From positions 203,374 to 267,373 of the forward strand of contig JAQTNV010000001.1 in the NCBI GenBank assembly GCA_028713675.1: a DNA stretch of 64,000 bases, in the 5' to 3' direction. The stretch is from a bacterium. GTDB taxonomy: Bacteria; Desulfobacterota; JAPLJL01. Both the position numbers and the translations under genes were made by a program. Shown here one piece after another: positions 41,809 through 49,792 of this stretch. Each line of letters opens with the position of its first letter. The stretch's first letter is position 1. The notes below the pieces were generated by a model, which had not been told where the DNA came from, did not search any database, and saw nothing but the letters and a program-made list of their open reading frames with translations.

Positions 41809-42624
41809 TCATTGGGATTTGATTTTATAATGGATCTCGTCGCCGGAAACCGCTTCCACCTTGCCTTCATGCTCCAGTTTATTCAGGTAGCCGGCTGCGG
41901 TCAGGAGCGCCGGCAGGCGGAACCTTTCTTCGAGCACCGGGTAGATTTCCCTGACCAGTTCGGAAAGGGAAAGCTCGGCTTTCTTCAGGCAGGCGAGGAT
42001 CTGCTCTTCCCGCATATGCCGATGCCGGATCAGGGTGGCGATTTTTTTCCGGGGATGCCTGATCTCCTGCCCATGACCGGGCAGAATTTGGGCGATCTCC
42101 AGCTCCTGCAGCCGTTCCAGCGAGGCCAGATAGTCCCGGCCGTCGCCGTCGGGAGGGCCCACCCAGGTGGTGCTGCCTCCCACCACCAGATCCCCCGAGA
42201 ACAGGATTTTTTCTTCTTTCCAGAAAAAGGCCAGGTGGCCCCGGGTATGCCCGGGGGTGCCCAGGACCTGGAGCTCACCGCCGGAAAATTCAATGATTTC
42301 CCCGTCCGTCAGCGTTTTCACCTCGGTCCCCTCAAACCAGTTTTTGACGGTCGGGATTTCTTCGGGGTGCGCGAAAATCTCCGCGCCGGTCTCCCGGGCG
42401 ATGGCCTCCCCGGCCTGGGAGTGATCGGGATGATAGTGGGAGATCAGGATCCGGGAGATCCGGCCCCCGGCCGCCTGCGCCGTCACTTCCCGGGCGGTTT
42501 CGCGGTAACCGGTGTCAATCAGGAGGGCATCCTTGCCCTCCCCCAGCAGGTAGATATTGACCGGGTAATGCGCCTTGCCCGGGAGGGTAATTCTTTTAAC
42601 CTGGTTTGGTAATTTCTTTTCCAC
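41809..42624 (-). CDS. Metallo-beta-lactamase-fold hydrolase (LACTB2-like)
   Basis: A 271-residue MBL-fold enzyme. The metal motif is SHYHPDHSQAG (HxHxDH), with GTPGHTRGHL and FSGDLVVGGS supplying further ligands and PGHGQEI near the end. The C-terminal winged-helix-like part (about 200-260) is as in LACTB2/RNase-type members. It may hydrolyse a thioester or RNA; the substrate is unknown. The start used is GTG at 42624; no ATG exists near it. Both ends lie in ttggtaatt-type repeat sequence: residues LPNQ at the start and KSQ before the stop are repeat-encoded. That makes the true ends somewhat uncertain. Confidence 0.88.
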   Translation of the reverse strand: MEKKLPNQVKRITLPGKAHYPVNIYLLGEGKDALLIDTGYRETAREVTAQAAGGRISRILISHYHPDHSQAGEAIARETGAEIFAHPEEIPTVKNWFEGTEVKTLTDGEIIEFSGGELQVLGTPGHTRGHLAFFWKEEKILFSGDLVVGGSTTWVGPPDGDGRDYLASLERLQELEIAQILPGHGQEIRHPRKKIATLIRHRHMREEQILACLKKAELSLSELVREIYPVLEERFRLPALLTAAGYLNKLEHEGKVEAVSGDEIHYKIKSQ

Positions 42625-42689
42625 CGGATTCAGAGATTGTGCTGGAAACTGGAATTCCGAATTTGGTATTTGGGGCTTGGTTTATAAAA

Positions 42690-42765
42690 TGGAGCCGAGA
42701 GGGGGACTCGAACCCCCGACCTGCTGATTACGAATCAGCTGCTCTACCGACTGAGCTATCTCGGC
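42690..42765 (-). tRNA. tRNA-Thr (anticodon CGT)
   Basis: On the minus strand a 76-nt cloverleaf runs from GCCGAGA to TCTCGGC + TCCA. The acceptor stem pairs exactly, the D arm has GCTC AGTCGGT AGAGC, the anticodon stem is GCTGA/TCAGC with loop TTCGTAA, and the T arm is CGGGG GTTCGAG TCCCC-like. CCA is encoded. Anticodon CGT reads ACG. The 5' 38 nt overlap the 3' end of degP on the same strand. Confidence 0.97.
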
Positions 42766-44086
42766 CCTTGGGACGACGTTTAAAAAGCAAATACCGGGTA
42801 TCTTTTCCATCCTGGACCGTCACCAGAAAGCGCTCCTTCTCCTTGACCTTCGCGATGGCTTTCCGGAAATCCTCCAGGGCTTTGATCTTCTGCCCCTCGA
42901 TTTCCAGGATCACCTGGGCCTGGCCCAGCCCGGCCTCGCCCGCCACCGAGCCCGATTCCACGAATGAAACGAACACCCCTTCCCGGGCCTCCACCCGGTA
43001 TTGAAACCGGAAAAGGTCGGTCAGGGGTTTGACATAAAAGCCCAGGTCGGTTTCCACCTCTTCCGGCTCGATCTCGGGTTGTTCCCCCACCTTGAGCTTG
43101 ACCATTTTTTCCTTGCCCTGCCGGATCAGGCCGACCTCCGCTTCCTTTCCCACCCCGGTTTTCGACACCATCCGGACGAAATTCTTGATATCCTCGTCGT
43201 TTTCGCATTCGACCGGGCTGCCCGCGAACTCGAAGATGATGTCCCCCGGCGCGAGCCCCGCCCTCTCGGCGGGAGAACCGCTGAAAACCGCGTTCACCAC
43301 CACCCCGCTCCGCGAGGGAATCCCGAAGTATTCGGCCAGGTCGCGGTTCAAGGGCTGGAAAGTCACCCCGATCCAGCCCCGGTCAATCTTGCCGGAGGCG
43401 AGGATCTTGTCCCTGACCTCGAGCACGGTGTTGACCGGGATGGTAAAACCGATCCCCCGCCCCTGCATCATCGAGTTGATCCCGATGACCTCCTTGTTCA
43501 GGTTGACCAGAGGTCCCCCGCTGGAGCCGAAATCAATCATGGCGTCGGTCTGGAGAAAGTCCGTGATCAGGGGCCCGTTCTCCACGTTTCTTCCCCGCCC
43601 GCTGACGATCCCCAGGGTGACCGTCCCGTCCAGGCCGTAGGGGTTGCCGATGGCCAGCACCCACTGCCCGACCTGCACCTGATCGGAATTCCCCAGCTGG
43701 GCCACCGGCATCTGACCTTCCGGCTGGATCTGGATCACGGCGAGATCGGTTTGCTTGTCGGTGCCCAGAACCTTGGCCGGGAATTTCTTCTTGAAATTGG
43801 GAATGGTCACCGTCACCTTCACCGCCTTGGAAACGACATGATCGTTGGTGATGATGTAACCCTTGGGATCGACAATCACCCCGGAACCGACCACGGTGAT
43901 CTTGCGGTTTTCCTGCTTCAGAATCGCCTGGATATGCACCACGGCGGGCTGCACCGCCTGGGAAACCTCGGTGATCACCTTCTGCAGGGCGGTGAAATCA
44001 CCCTGCGGGTTTTCCGCCCGGGCGGAAAGCGGAGAAAGAATCAGGAAAAGCCCGACCCCCAGAAGCCAGATCCGTTTTTTCATCAT
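42728..44086 (-). CDS. DegP/HtrA-family periplasmic serine protease; stop codon lies inside tRNA-Thr
   Basis: A 452-residue protein. Signal peptide 1-24. The trypsin-like domain has the triad H83 (TNDHVV), D114 (TDLAVI) and S189 (GSSGGPL; usually GNSGG). Two PDZ domains follow (about 240-330 with SPAERAGLAPGDIIFEF, and about 345-430). It degrades or holds misfolded periplasmic proteins. The ATG at 44086 directly follows the Yip1 stop (TGAATG), so the two are coupled. The last 11 codons and the stop TAA are read from the 5' half of tRNA-Thr (42728-42765): the stop is in the anticodon loop. The C-terminal end is therefore repeat-of-tRNA sequence, not conserved PDZ. Confidence 0.93.
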   Translation of the reverse strand: MMKKRIWLLGVGLFLILSPLSARAENPQGDFTALQKVITEVSQAVQPAVVHIQAILKQENRKITVVGSGVIVDPKGYIITNDHVVSKAVKVTVTIPNFKKKFPAKVLGTDKQTDLAVIQIQPEGQMPVAQLGNSDQVQVGQWVLAIGNPYGLDGTVTLGIVSGRGRNVENGPLITDFLQTDAMIDFGSSGGPLVNLNKEVIGINSMMQGRGIGFTIPVNTVLEVRDKILASGKIDRGWIGVTFQPLNRDLAEYFGIPSRSGVVVNAVFSGSPAERAGLAPGDIIFEFAGSPVECENDEDIKNFVRMVSKTGVGKEAEVGLIRQGKEKMVKLKVGEQPEIEPEEVETDLGFYVKPLTDLFRFQYRVEAREGVFVSFVESGSVAGEAGLGQAQVILEIEGQKIKALEDFRKAIAKVKEKERFLVTVQDGKDTRYLLFKRRPKGRDSSVGRAADS

Positions 44087-44824
44087 TCAACCTGAAAGGA
44101 AGAAATTGGAAGCCATCGAAAAAAACATCACGGCGAAAATCATGACCAGGAAAATCATCAGCAGGCCCGGCATGATCACCACCATGGTGGCCCGCGCGGT
44201 CGAGAAGCCCTGGGATTCCCGGAGTCCCCAGATTAAAAGGATGGGTTTGTAGACCGCCTTGATCAGGTCGCCGAGGACCGGGATCACGCTCAGGACATCC
44301 GGGCTTTCGGAATATGAGACCGCGCTCAAGGTATTTTTAAAATCCCTTTTCCCGCCGAAAAAGCGGACAAAAATGTGAAAAACCACGCAAAACAACAAGG
44401 TCCGGAAAAAACTGAAAACCGGCGCGAAAAACAGCATCCCGACGATCAGGTTCCCGGTGATCTCCCCTTCCCCCAGACCCAGGGCTGTAATCCATGATGT
44501 TCCATACAGATAGAGACCCGGCAGGCTCAAAATGGTTCCGAGGGTGCCCAGGATCACCGCGTAGGTAAGGGGGGCGATCCATCCCGGCACGGGGTCCCGG
44601 AGATTTTGAAAAAACTGGCGGGGCGAAAACATCACTTCCGCCCAGGTCTCGGCCAGGGCCCGAAACAATCCCCGGGATTTCAGACTCTCCCAGGGAATAC
44701 CCCCATTCCCCGCTTTTGCCCCCGAAGGGGGTGAAAACAGGGGATCAGGCACGGGCTGGTCGGGCAGGATCACCGGTCCCGACTGGCCGGGAATGTTTTC
44801 CGGCGGTTTCGGTTCTTCTTCCAC
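44087..44824 (-). CDS. Yip1-family multi-pass membrane protein
   Basis: A 245-residue protein with a proline-rich N-terminal tail (about 1-65), then about five membrane helices (LTYAVILGTLGTILSLPGL, GMLFFAPVFSFFRTLLFCVVFHIFV, and three more near the end). The segment SVSYSESPDVLSVIPVLGDL and the overall spacing fit the YIP1/DUF1282 family, whose bacterial members have no assigned function. The gene is immediately upstream of degP with abutting stop and start, so the two are co-expressed. No charged motif suggests an enzyme. Confidence 0.82.
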   Translation of the reverse strand: MEEEPKPPENIPGQSGPVILPDQPVPDPLFSPPSGAKAGNGGIPWESLKSRGLFRALAETWAEVMFSPRQFFQNLRDPVPGWIAPLTYAVILGTLGTILSLPGLYLYGTSWITALGLGEGEITGNLIVGMLFFAPVFSFFRTLLFCVVFHIFVRFFGGKRDFKNTLSAVSYSESPDVLSVIPVLGDLIKAVYKPILLIWGLRESQGFSTARATMVVIMPGLLMIFLVMIFAVMFFSMASNFFLSG

Positions 44825-45021
44825 GTCTCAATAATATTCGTTTTGCCGTCTCTTTGTAAACCCGAAGGGCAAAGCGCATGGCGCATAGGGCATAGGGCAT
44901 AGAGCAAGGAGCAAGGAGCAGAGAGTATAGAGTAAGCGGTAGGCAGCTCAAAGCTCAAAGGTAAAAGCCTAAGGTGGTTCACCGGTTACCTGTTTTCGGC
45001 TACCGGCTACCTGCTTTTAAA
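44825..45021. repeat. Heptad phrases and other repeats
   Basis: 44878-44960 is a long run of 7-mers of the gcatagg/gagcaag/gagtaag type, then agctcaa, agctcaa. 44977-45018 has gttacctg...gctacctg-type units. Confidence 0.8.
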
Positions 45022-45909
45022 TTATCGCAGCGCCGCGATGCTGACCTTGCCCTGCTGACCGAACTCGGAGGCCGCCAGGTCGCACTTGGTGCGGAGGAGA
45101 TAGGCGATCGGGGCGGGGATTTCCCGGCGGTGCTCGGAAAGCACATAATAATTCGCCTGGCCCTTGCTGAAGATCAGGTCGGCCCCGGCCAGAGCTTTTT
45201 TCAGATCGGAAGACATCTCCTCGAAAGAGATCCCGAGCGTGTCCGGCCCGGCCTCGATCACCCGCGCGACCTGGTCCAATCCCACCGTCTTTCCATCCTC
45301 AACCGTGGCGTCGGAGGTAATCGGCCCGCCCCGGAGCACGGAAGCGACCCGCGCTCCCATCCTTTTCAGCTCTTCGATCAGCAGGCGGTCAAGGGCGATC
45401 TCCCCGACGTTGTCATGGATGAAAAGGATATTTTTCGCTTTCCGGGCCGCCTGGTGGATTTTCCCGATTTCATCCACCGCGAGAGAACGGGAAACGGCCT
45501 CCCGGAGCCGGAGTTCCAGGGCCGTTTCGGTCACCCGGTATCCCGTTCCGACGGTGCGGAAATCCAGCTCGTTCCCGGCCACCGCGAGACGGACCAGCCG
45601 GTGAAAACGTTCCTTCTCCGGCACGCTTTTAAGTTCCGTTCTGACCTTGTCCGCCAGTTTTACCCCGGCGTGGTTGGCCCGCTCCCGGATATCGGCAAAG
45701 GGAACCAGGATCCCGGTCACCTTTTTCAGGATCCGGTGAACCCCGGTGATGTAAAAGGAAGGGGGACGCGCGCCGTCATAATTTTTCGCCAGAAAATCCA
45801 GGGCCTCCCGGATCACCTGGCGGCTCATCTCGGGAGACAGATCCAGGTCCCTGGCGGCGCCTACCAGGTCATCCAGGATGCAGGGAATGCAGACGTTTTG
45901 GGCTTTCAT
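45022..45909 (-). CDS. DUF89/ARMT1-family metal-dependent phosphatase-like protein
   Basis: A 295-residue protein starting at ATG 45909 (an ORF start 19 codons upstream is rejected as it lies in the divergent promoter area). It has the CxxC start NVCIPCILDD, the core HDNVGEIALDRLLIEEL (DN..EI..D metal/phosphate site), SEVLRGGPITSDAT-like strand and KGQANYYVLSE, all typical of DUF89. These proteins act as damage-control phosphatases on sugar- or pantetheine-phosphates in some organisms. Substrate here unknown. It diverges from the lipoprotein gene at 45988; an inverted repeat ggattat/ataatcc (45932-45955) lies between them. Confidence 0.88.
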   Translation of the reverse strand: MKAQNVCIPCILDDLVGAARDLDLSPEMSRQVIREALDFLAKNYDGARPPSFYITGVHRILKKVTGILVPFADIRERANHAGVKLADKVRTELKSVPEKERFHRLVRLAVAGNELDFRTVGTGYRVTETALELRLREAVSRSLAVDEIGKIHQAARKAKNILFIHDNVGEIALDRLLIEELKRMGARVASVLRGGPITSDATVEDGKTVGLDQVARVIEAGPDTLGISFEEMSSDLKKALAGADLIFSKGQANYYVLSEHRREIPAPIAYLLRTKCDLAASEFGQQGKVSIAALR

Positions 45910-45987
45910 GTTTTCATCACTATCAGAGATTGGATTATAATAGAATACATAATCCTGAAAAACCAAACAGGGAAAGGATCGGCCAAT

Positions 45988-46908
45988 ATGAAAAGATCGA
46001 AATTATGCCCGATATTTTTCTCCGTCCTGTTCGTGATCGGAATGATGATCGGATGCGGTGATGATACCAACGGCACCAATACCAATGGGAATGGGAATGG
46101 GAACGGGAACGGAAATGAAAATGAATATAACTCCGGGCAGACGGCCACGATCAACCATAACGCCACAGACCTGTCCCGGATACCGGCGGCCTGGATAACC
46201 ACCGCCAAGCAGAACCTGCACATCGCCTACGGCCATACCTCTCACGGCAGTCAGCTGATCGACGGGATGACCGGACTGGTTCAATTTAAAGGCGACCTCT
46301 ACGCTTTCAATAACGGCGGCAGCAATGGGGCCCTGGACCTCCGGGACACGCCCTTCTCCGGGGCCAGCGACCTGGGGAATCCCGACCGGACCTCCTGGGC
46401 GAACGCCACCCGGGATTACCTGGACAACCATTCCGACATAAACGTGGTGATCTGGTCCTGGTGCGGACAGGTCAGCTCGGCCACCGAGAACGACATCAAT
46501 ACCTATCTCGATCTCATGAATGATCTTGAAAACGATTACCCAAATGTTAGATTCGTCTATATGACCGGCCACCTGGACGGCAGCGGACTGACCGGAAACC
46601 TGCACCTCCGCAACGAACAGATCAGAAATTATTGCCAGGCCCACGGGAAGGTCCTCTATGATTTCGCCGACATTGAAAGCTACGATCCGGACGGGACCTA
46701 CTTCGGGGACAAGATTCCCAATGATAACTGCGATTACGATTCAAATAGCGACGGGACCCAGGACGCCAATTGGGCCCAGGAATGGCAGAATGCCCATCCC
46801 GGGGAATGGTATAACTGCAGCGCGGCTCACAGCCAGCCCTTGAACGGCAATCGAAAAGCCTATGCGGCCTGGTGGCTTTGGGCCCGCCTGGCGGGTTGGA
46901 ATGAGTGA
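45988..46908 (+). CDS. Lipoprotein with GN-repeat linker, SGNH-like
   Basis: A 306-residue secreted protein. The signal peptide ends in a lipobox (MMIGC), so the mature N-terminal Cys is lipidated. A low-complexity linker of alternating Gly-Asn follows (about 31-43, DNA gaatgggaacgg-type). The catalytic-looking part has AYGHTSHGSQLIDGM, WSWCGQVSSATENDINTYL, NVRFVYMTGHLDGSG and a late GDKI/D block, an arrangement seen in SGNH-like hydrolases and in several uncharacterised Deltaproteobacterial lipoproteins. Catalytic Ser/Asp/His are not confidently assigned. Start ATG 45988 is chosen because the long upstream frame is antisense to the DUF89 gene. Confidence 0.8.
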   Translation: MKRSKLCPIFFSVLFVIGMMIGCGDDTNGTNTNGNGNGNGNGNENEYNSGQTATINHNATDLSRIPAAWITTAKQNLHIAYGHTSHGSQLIDGMTGLVQFKGDLYAFNNGGSNGALDLRDTPFSGASDLGNPDRTSWANATRDYLDNHSDINVVIWSWCGQVSSATENDINTYLDLMNDLENDYPNVRFVYMTGHLDGSGLTGNLHLRNEQIRNYCQAHGKVLYDFADIESYDPDGTYFGDKIPNDNCDYDSNSDGTQDANWAQEWQNAHPGEWYNCSAAHSQPLNGNRKAYAAWWLWARLAGWNE

Positions 46909-47212
46909 GCCTCCTCGCAGCAAATCGCGAGGCATCTACGTAAGAAAACTCTTATATCGCTTGTTGTCATTCCGGCGGAAGCCGGAATCCAGACGTCGTC
47001 CCCGCGAAAGCAGGGAACCAGAAATAAACTACTGGATTCCTGCTTTCGCAGGAATGACATACTAACAACTTGTTTTCAGAGGAAAAAATATATTCACCCA
47101 ACCAGGAAGCCGGTCTCTTTCCGCTTGAATCCTCGGCCCCTCGACCCCCTCCGGGACGTAGTCCTACCCTCCCTCCGGGCTGGAAGCGGGGACGGAGTCC
47201 TGGAACCTTTTT
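46909..47212. repeat. dRS3-like repeats and a ctccc-type block, no gene
   Basis: About 300 bp with no credible frame. 46966-47062 holds gtcattccggcg...gccggaatcc and its near mirror tactggattcctgctttcgcaggaatgac. 47144-47200 has a ccctccgg...ggctggaagc block like that at 33620-33680. Confidence 0.75.
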
Positions 47213-48721
47213 TTAAAGACGTTTTTTCAGATATTGCGACGCCATGTCCGCGAAGGCGAAGATGGTCAGCTGGGGATTCACCCCGGGGGCGGTCGGGAAA
47301 ATGGAAGCGTCGCAGACAAAGAGGTTCTTGACCTCGTGGGATTCGCAGTTGGAATTCACCACCGAGCTGCCGGGGTCCTCGCCCATCCGGCAGGTCCCCA
47401 TCGGGTGGTTGCCGATCAGGTTGACGGAGGTCGGCTTGAGCTTAATCTCGTCGAAAAGTTTGAGTTGCTTGGCGTCGGTAATGACCTCGGGCAGTTCGTA
47501 AACCATGGGATAAATCGCCTCCGCTCCCGCGGCGAAGAAAACCTCGGCGATATATTTCATGGTGCGCTGGAGGAGGCCGACATCATATTTATTGATCGGA
47601 TAATAAATGATCGGGTCGTAACTCCCGGGCGTGGGGATGACCCGGCCGGTAGTGGTGGCCCTGATCATCGCCCCAAAAGAGGCAACGTGTTTGATCTTCT
47701 TCATGATCGCGAGGTTCTGTTCGCCGATCCCGGGAAGCCGGATCGCGGCGATCGAGGGCGGTCCCCAGGCCGTTTCCAGGACAATCCCTTCCTTGGCCCA
47801 CTGGGAGGACTCGTAACCCTGGTTCGCCCCGTCCCAGGCATTCACCACTTCTTTAAACAAGCCAATCATTCCCGTCCCCGGATGATTAAGAAGATTTCTC
47901 CCGATCATTTTGCTCCGGTTCGGGGCCCCGCTTTTCAAGAGCAGGATGGGGGAAGCCATCACCCCCGCGGAAATCATCGTGAGCTTGGCCTTGACCTCGA
48001 TGGCATGCCCGGGCTGGTCGGTATCCGGTTCGAGAAAATGGCCCCGGATGCCCCGGGCCTCGCCCTTTTCCAGGATTATTTTTTCCGCCTGGCAGTTGGC
48101 ATAGAGATCCATCCCGGCCTTCAGGCCCCAGGGCACATAGGTCAGGTCCATTGAGAGTTTCGCGCCCTCCGGGCAGCCGACCAGGCAGACCCCGCAGGCC
48201 TTGCAGTTGCGTTCGTTCCGGTGGATGGGACTCGAGTGGATTCCCAAATTGTCGCAGCCCCGCTTAAAGAGAAGATTGTTCTGGCCTAAGACCGCCGATT
48301 CGGTCGGACGCACGTTCAGGTTTTTCTCCACCCGGGTGTAGGCTTCGTCCAGAGCGGCGTTTGAGAATTTCAGCCCGAATTCCGAGGCCCAGCGGGTCCG
48401 GATCCACTCCGGGAGGCGGAAAGAAATGGCCGAGTTGACCACCGTGGTCCCGCCCACGGCGCGTCCCTGCATGGTCACGATCGAGGACTTTCCCAGCATC
48501 GTCCGGAAGCCCCGCTGGAAATATAGTTTTTCGAGACCCTCCTGGACATTGTTCCCAAAGTAAGGCGGCGTGAAATAGCTCCCCACTTCAAGCAGAACCA
48601 CCCGACGGCCGGTTTCGGCGATCTCCTTGGCGATGATGGCCCCGGCCGCGCCGGAGCCGACCACGCAGAGATCCGCCTCGATCTTTATGTCCTTTTTAAT
48701 GTCTTTGAACTGGTAAAGCAT
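47213..48721 (-). CDS. GMC-family FAD oxidoreductase with an internal [4Fe-4S] motif
   Basis: A 502-residue flavoprotein of the glucose-methanol-choline family. FAD motif LCVVGSGAAGAIIAKE (about 18-33), GRAVGGTTVVNSAISFR (about 87-103, a GMC signature), and the C-terminal HPMGTCRMG and SIFPTAPGVNPQLTIFAFADMAS block with the active-site His/Asn are present. A four-cysteine CKACGVCLVGC (C173, C176, C179, C183) fits an added [4Fe-4S] cluster, as in some bacterial alcohol or steroid oxidoreductases. The start at 48721 is preferred since upstream codons derive from a 7-bp repeat. The next upstream gene encodes a matching small subunit. Substrate unknown, perhaps a sterol or alcohol. Confidence 0.9.
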   Translation of the reverse strand: MLYQFKDIKKDIKIEADLCVVGSGAAGAIIAKEIAETGRRVVLLEVGSYFTPPYFGNNVQEGLEKLYFQRGFRTMLGKSSIVTMQGRAVGGTTVVNSAISFRLPEWIRTRWASEFGLKFSNAALDEAYTRVEKNLNVRPTESAVLGQNNLLFKRGCDNLGIHSSPIHRNERNCKACGVCLVGCPEGAKLSMDLTYVPWGLKAGMDLYANCQAEKIILEKGEARGIRGHFLEPDTDQPGHAIEVKAKLTMISAGVMASPILLLKSGAPNRSKMIGRNLLNHPGTGMIGLFKEVVNAWDGANQGYESSQWAKEGIVLETAWGPPSIAAIRLPGIGEQNLAIMKKIKHVASFGAMIRATTTGRVIPTPGSYDPIIYYPINKYDVGLLQRTMKYIAEVFFAAGAEAIYPMVYELPEVITDAKQLKLFDEIKLKPTSVNLIGNHPMGTCRMGEDPGSSVVNSNCESHEVKNLFVCDASIFPTAPGVNPQLTIFAFADMASQYLKKRL

Positions 48722-48877
48722 CTTTCCAAAATTCCAAATGTCAAAATCCAAAGCTCAAATTAAATCCAAAGCTCAAATTTCAAATGAGAAATGAGAAGCT
48801 GTCTTCCTAATCCTCAATCGTCATTCGTCAATCGTAAATCGTAAATTTTTCGCAAGGCTGAAGCCTTGCCCTACTTG
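48722..48877. repeat. Heptad phrases upstream of the GMC gene
   Basis: 48725-48800 has 7-bp units of ttccaaa, tccaaag, ctcaaat and gagaaat. 48815-48848 is the aatcgtc/attcgtc run shared with 16765. 48850-48872 is a ggctgaagcc hairpin. Confidence 0.75.
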
Positions 48878-49297
48878 TCACTTCCCTTTGGGCGGACAGA
48901 CCTCGTAAAAGTCGATCCGCTTCAAAACCTCGGGATGATTAAAATAGGCCATATTGAAGACCAGTTTGAATCCCAGGAAAGAAAGCCGCTGGAGGTAAAA
49001 CCGGCCGTTGCACCAGAGCAGGAGAAATTTTTGACGTTTTTCCTTCTCCATCTTCCGGAACGTCCGTCCGGACTGGAGCAGAAGGATCGGCAGCCAGTTC
49101 ATGACCCGGAGAAAAATCCGGAACCCAGCCTGGACCACCCAGGAAAAGCGGGAGAAATACTCATCCAGGTAAAGCGGGACTCCGGTTTCGACGCCATCCG
49201 GGCCGACGGGGTTTTGGGGCGGGAAGAAAGTTAGGGACAAAGCCTCCAGCATCTTGACTTCCGCCGGGGCGAATACCTTGTAGGTTTTGTCAGGCAT
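48878..49297 (-). CDS. Small subunit of GMC oxidoreductase (gluconate 2-dehydrogenase subunit 3-like)
   Basis: A 139-residue protein. It is helical, with LGFKLVFNMAYFNHPEVLKRIDFYEVC as the most conserved-looking end, and no catalytic motif. Small companion proteins of this size often sit beside GMC oxidoreductases and are needed for their assembly or export. It lies about 150 bp upstream of the GMC gene on the same strand. The family call is from size, helix pattern and location, so it is moderate. There is no signal peptide, unlike classic gluconate dehydrogenase gamma subunits, which fits a cytoplasmic pair. Confidence 0.7.
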   Translation of the reverse strand: MPDKTYKVFAPAEVKMLEALSLTFFPPQNPVGPDGVETGVPLYLDEYFSRFSWVVQAGFRIFLRVMNWLPILLLQSGRTFRKMEKEKRQKFLLLWCNGRFYLQRLSFLGFKLVFNMAYFNHPEVLKRIDFYEVCPPKGK

Positions 49298-49428
49298 TAG
49301 GCCTTCCGGAAATTACCCGAGAAGAAAAAACCCTCATCCCTGCTCCCCGATTAAAGCACTCGAGGACAAGTTTCGCAGAGCCTGCCCCGTACTTGATACG
49401 GGGGATGAGATCCGACAAACAATAACGG

Positions 49429-49641
49429 TTAGACTTTTGGTTCACCGGCGGGAGCCGCTCCGGGCTCTTCCGGTTTTCCCTGTGACCGGACCCTGACCAC
49501 GCGGGCGGCCTCCGCGGAGGTCCCTTTACCCGCCTGTTTGGCCATCCATTCGGTTCGGCCTTTTTTTTCTCTGGCTTTCTTCTTCCGCCGGCTTACTTTC
49601 CGCCGCATTTTAATAGACCGGCGGTTGTCATGAGATCCCAT
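49429..49641 (-). CDS. Small basic protein
   Basis: A 70-residue protein. ATG at 49641 is preceded by AGGAGGAGGT at normal spacing, a strong sign of real translation. The N-terminal half is extremely basic (MRRKVSRRKKKAREKKGR) and the C-terminal part is Pro/Gly/Ala-rich. No family is recognised. It may bind nucleic acid or ribosomes. It could be related in spirit to the basic tail at 9660 and the tiny peptide at 54310. Confidence 0.6.
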   Translation of the reverse strand: MGSHDNRRSIKMRRKVSRRKKKAREKKGRTEWMAKQAGKGTSAEAARVVRVRSQGKPEEPGAAPAGEPKV

Positions 49642-49792
49642 TTAGCGCCTACCTCCTCCTGGTATTCCCGGATAAATATTTCCGAGCTTCCTTATTAATT
49701 AAGTACCCTTTCAGGTTTTCGGCTGTTCCGGAAAACCCGGGGTTGCTAATATATGTAATAAATCTCTTTAACTAAACCAAATATTGGTATTT

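Noticed and set aside
42606-43004. Plus-strand frame reading across tRNA-Thr (GDSNPRPADYESAALPTELSRP)
   Set aside because: It is the translation of the tRNA complement, a known source of false proteins.
44974-45987. Upstream extension of the lipoprotein frame
   Set aside because: It overlaps the DUF89 gene antisense and precedes a clear signal peptide with lipobox at 45988.
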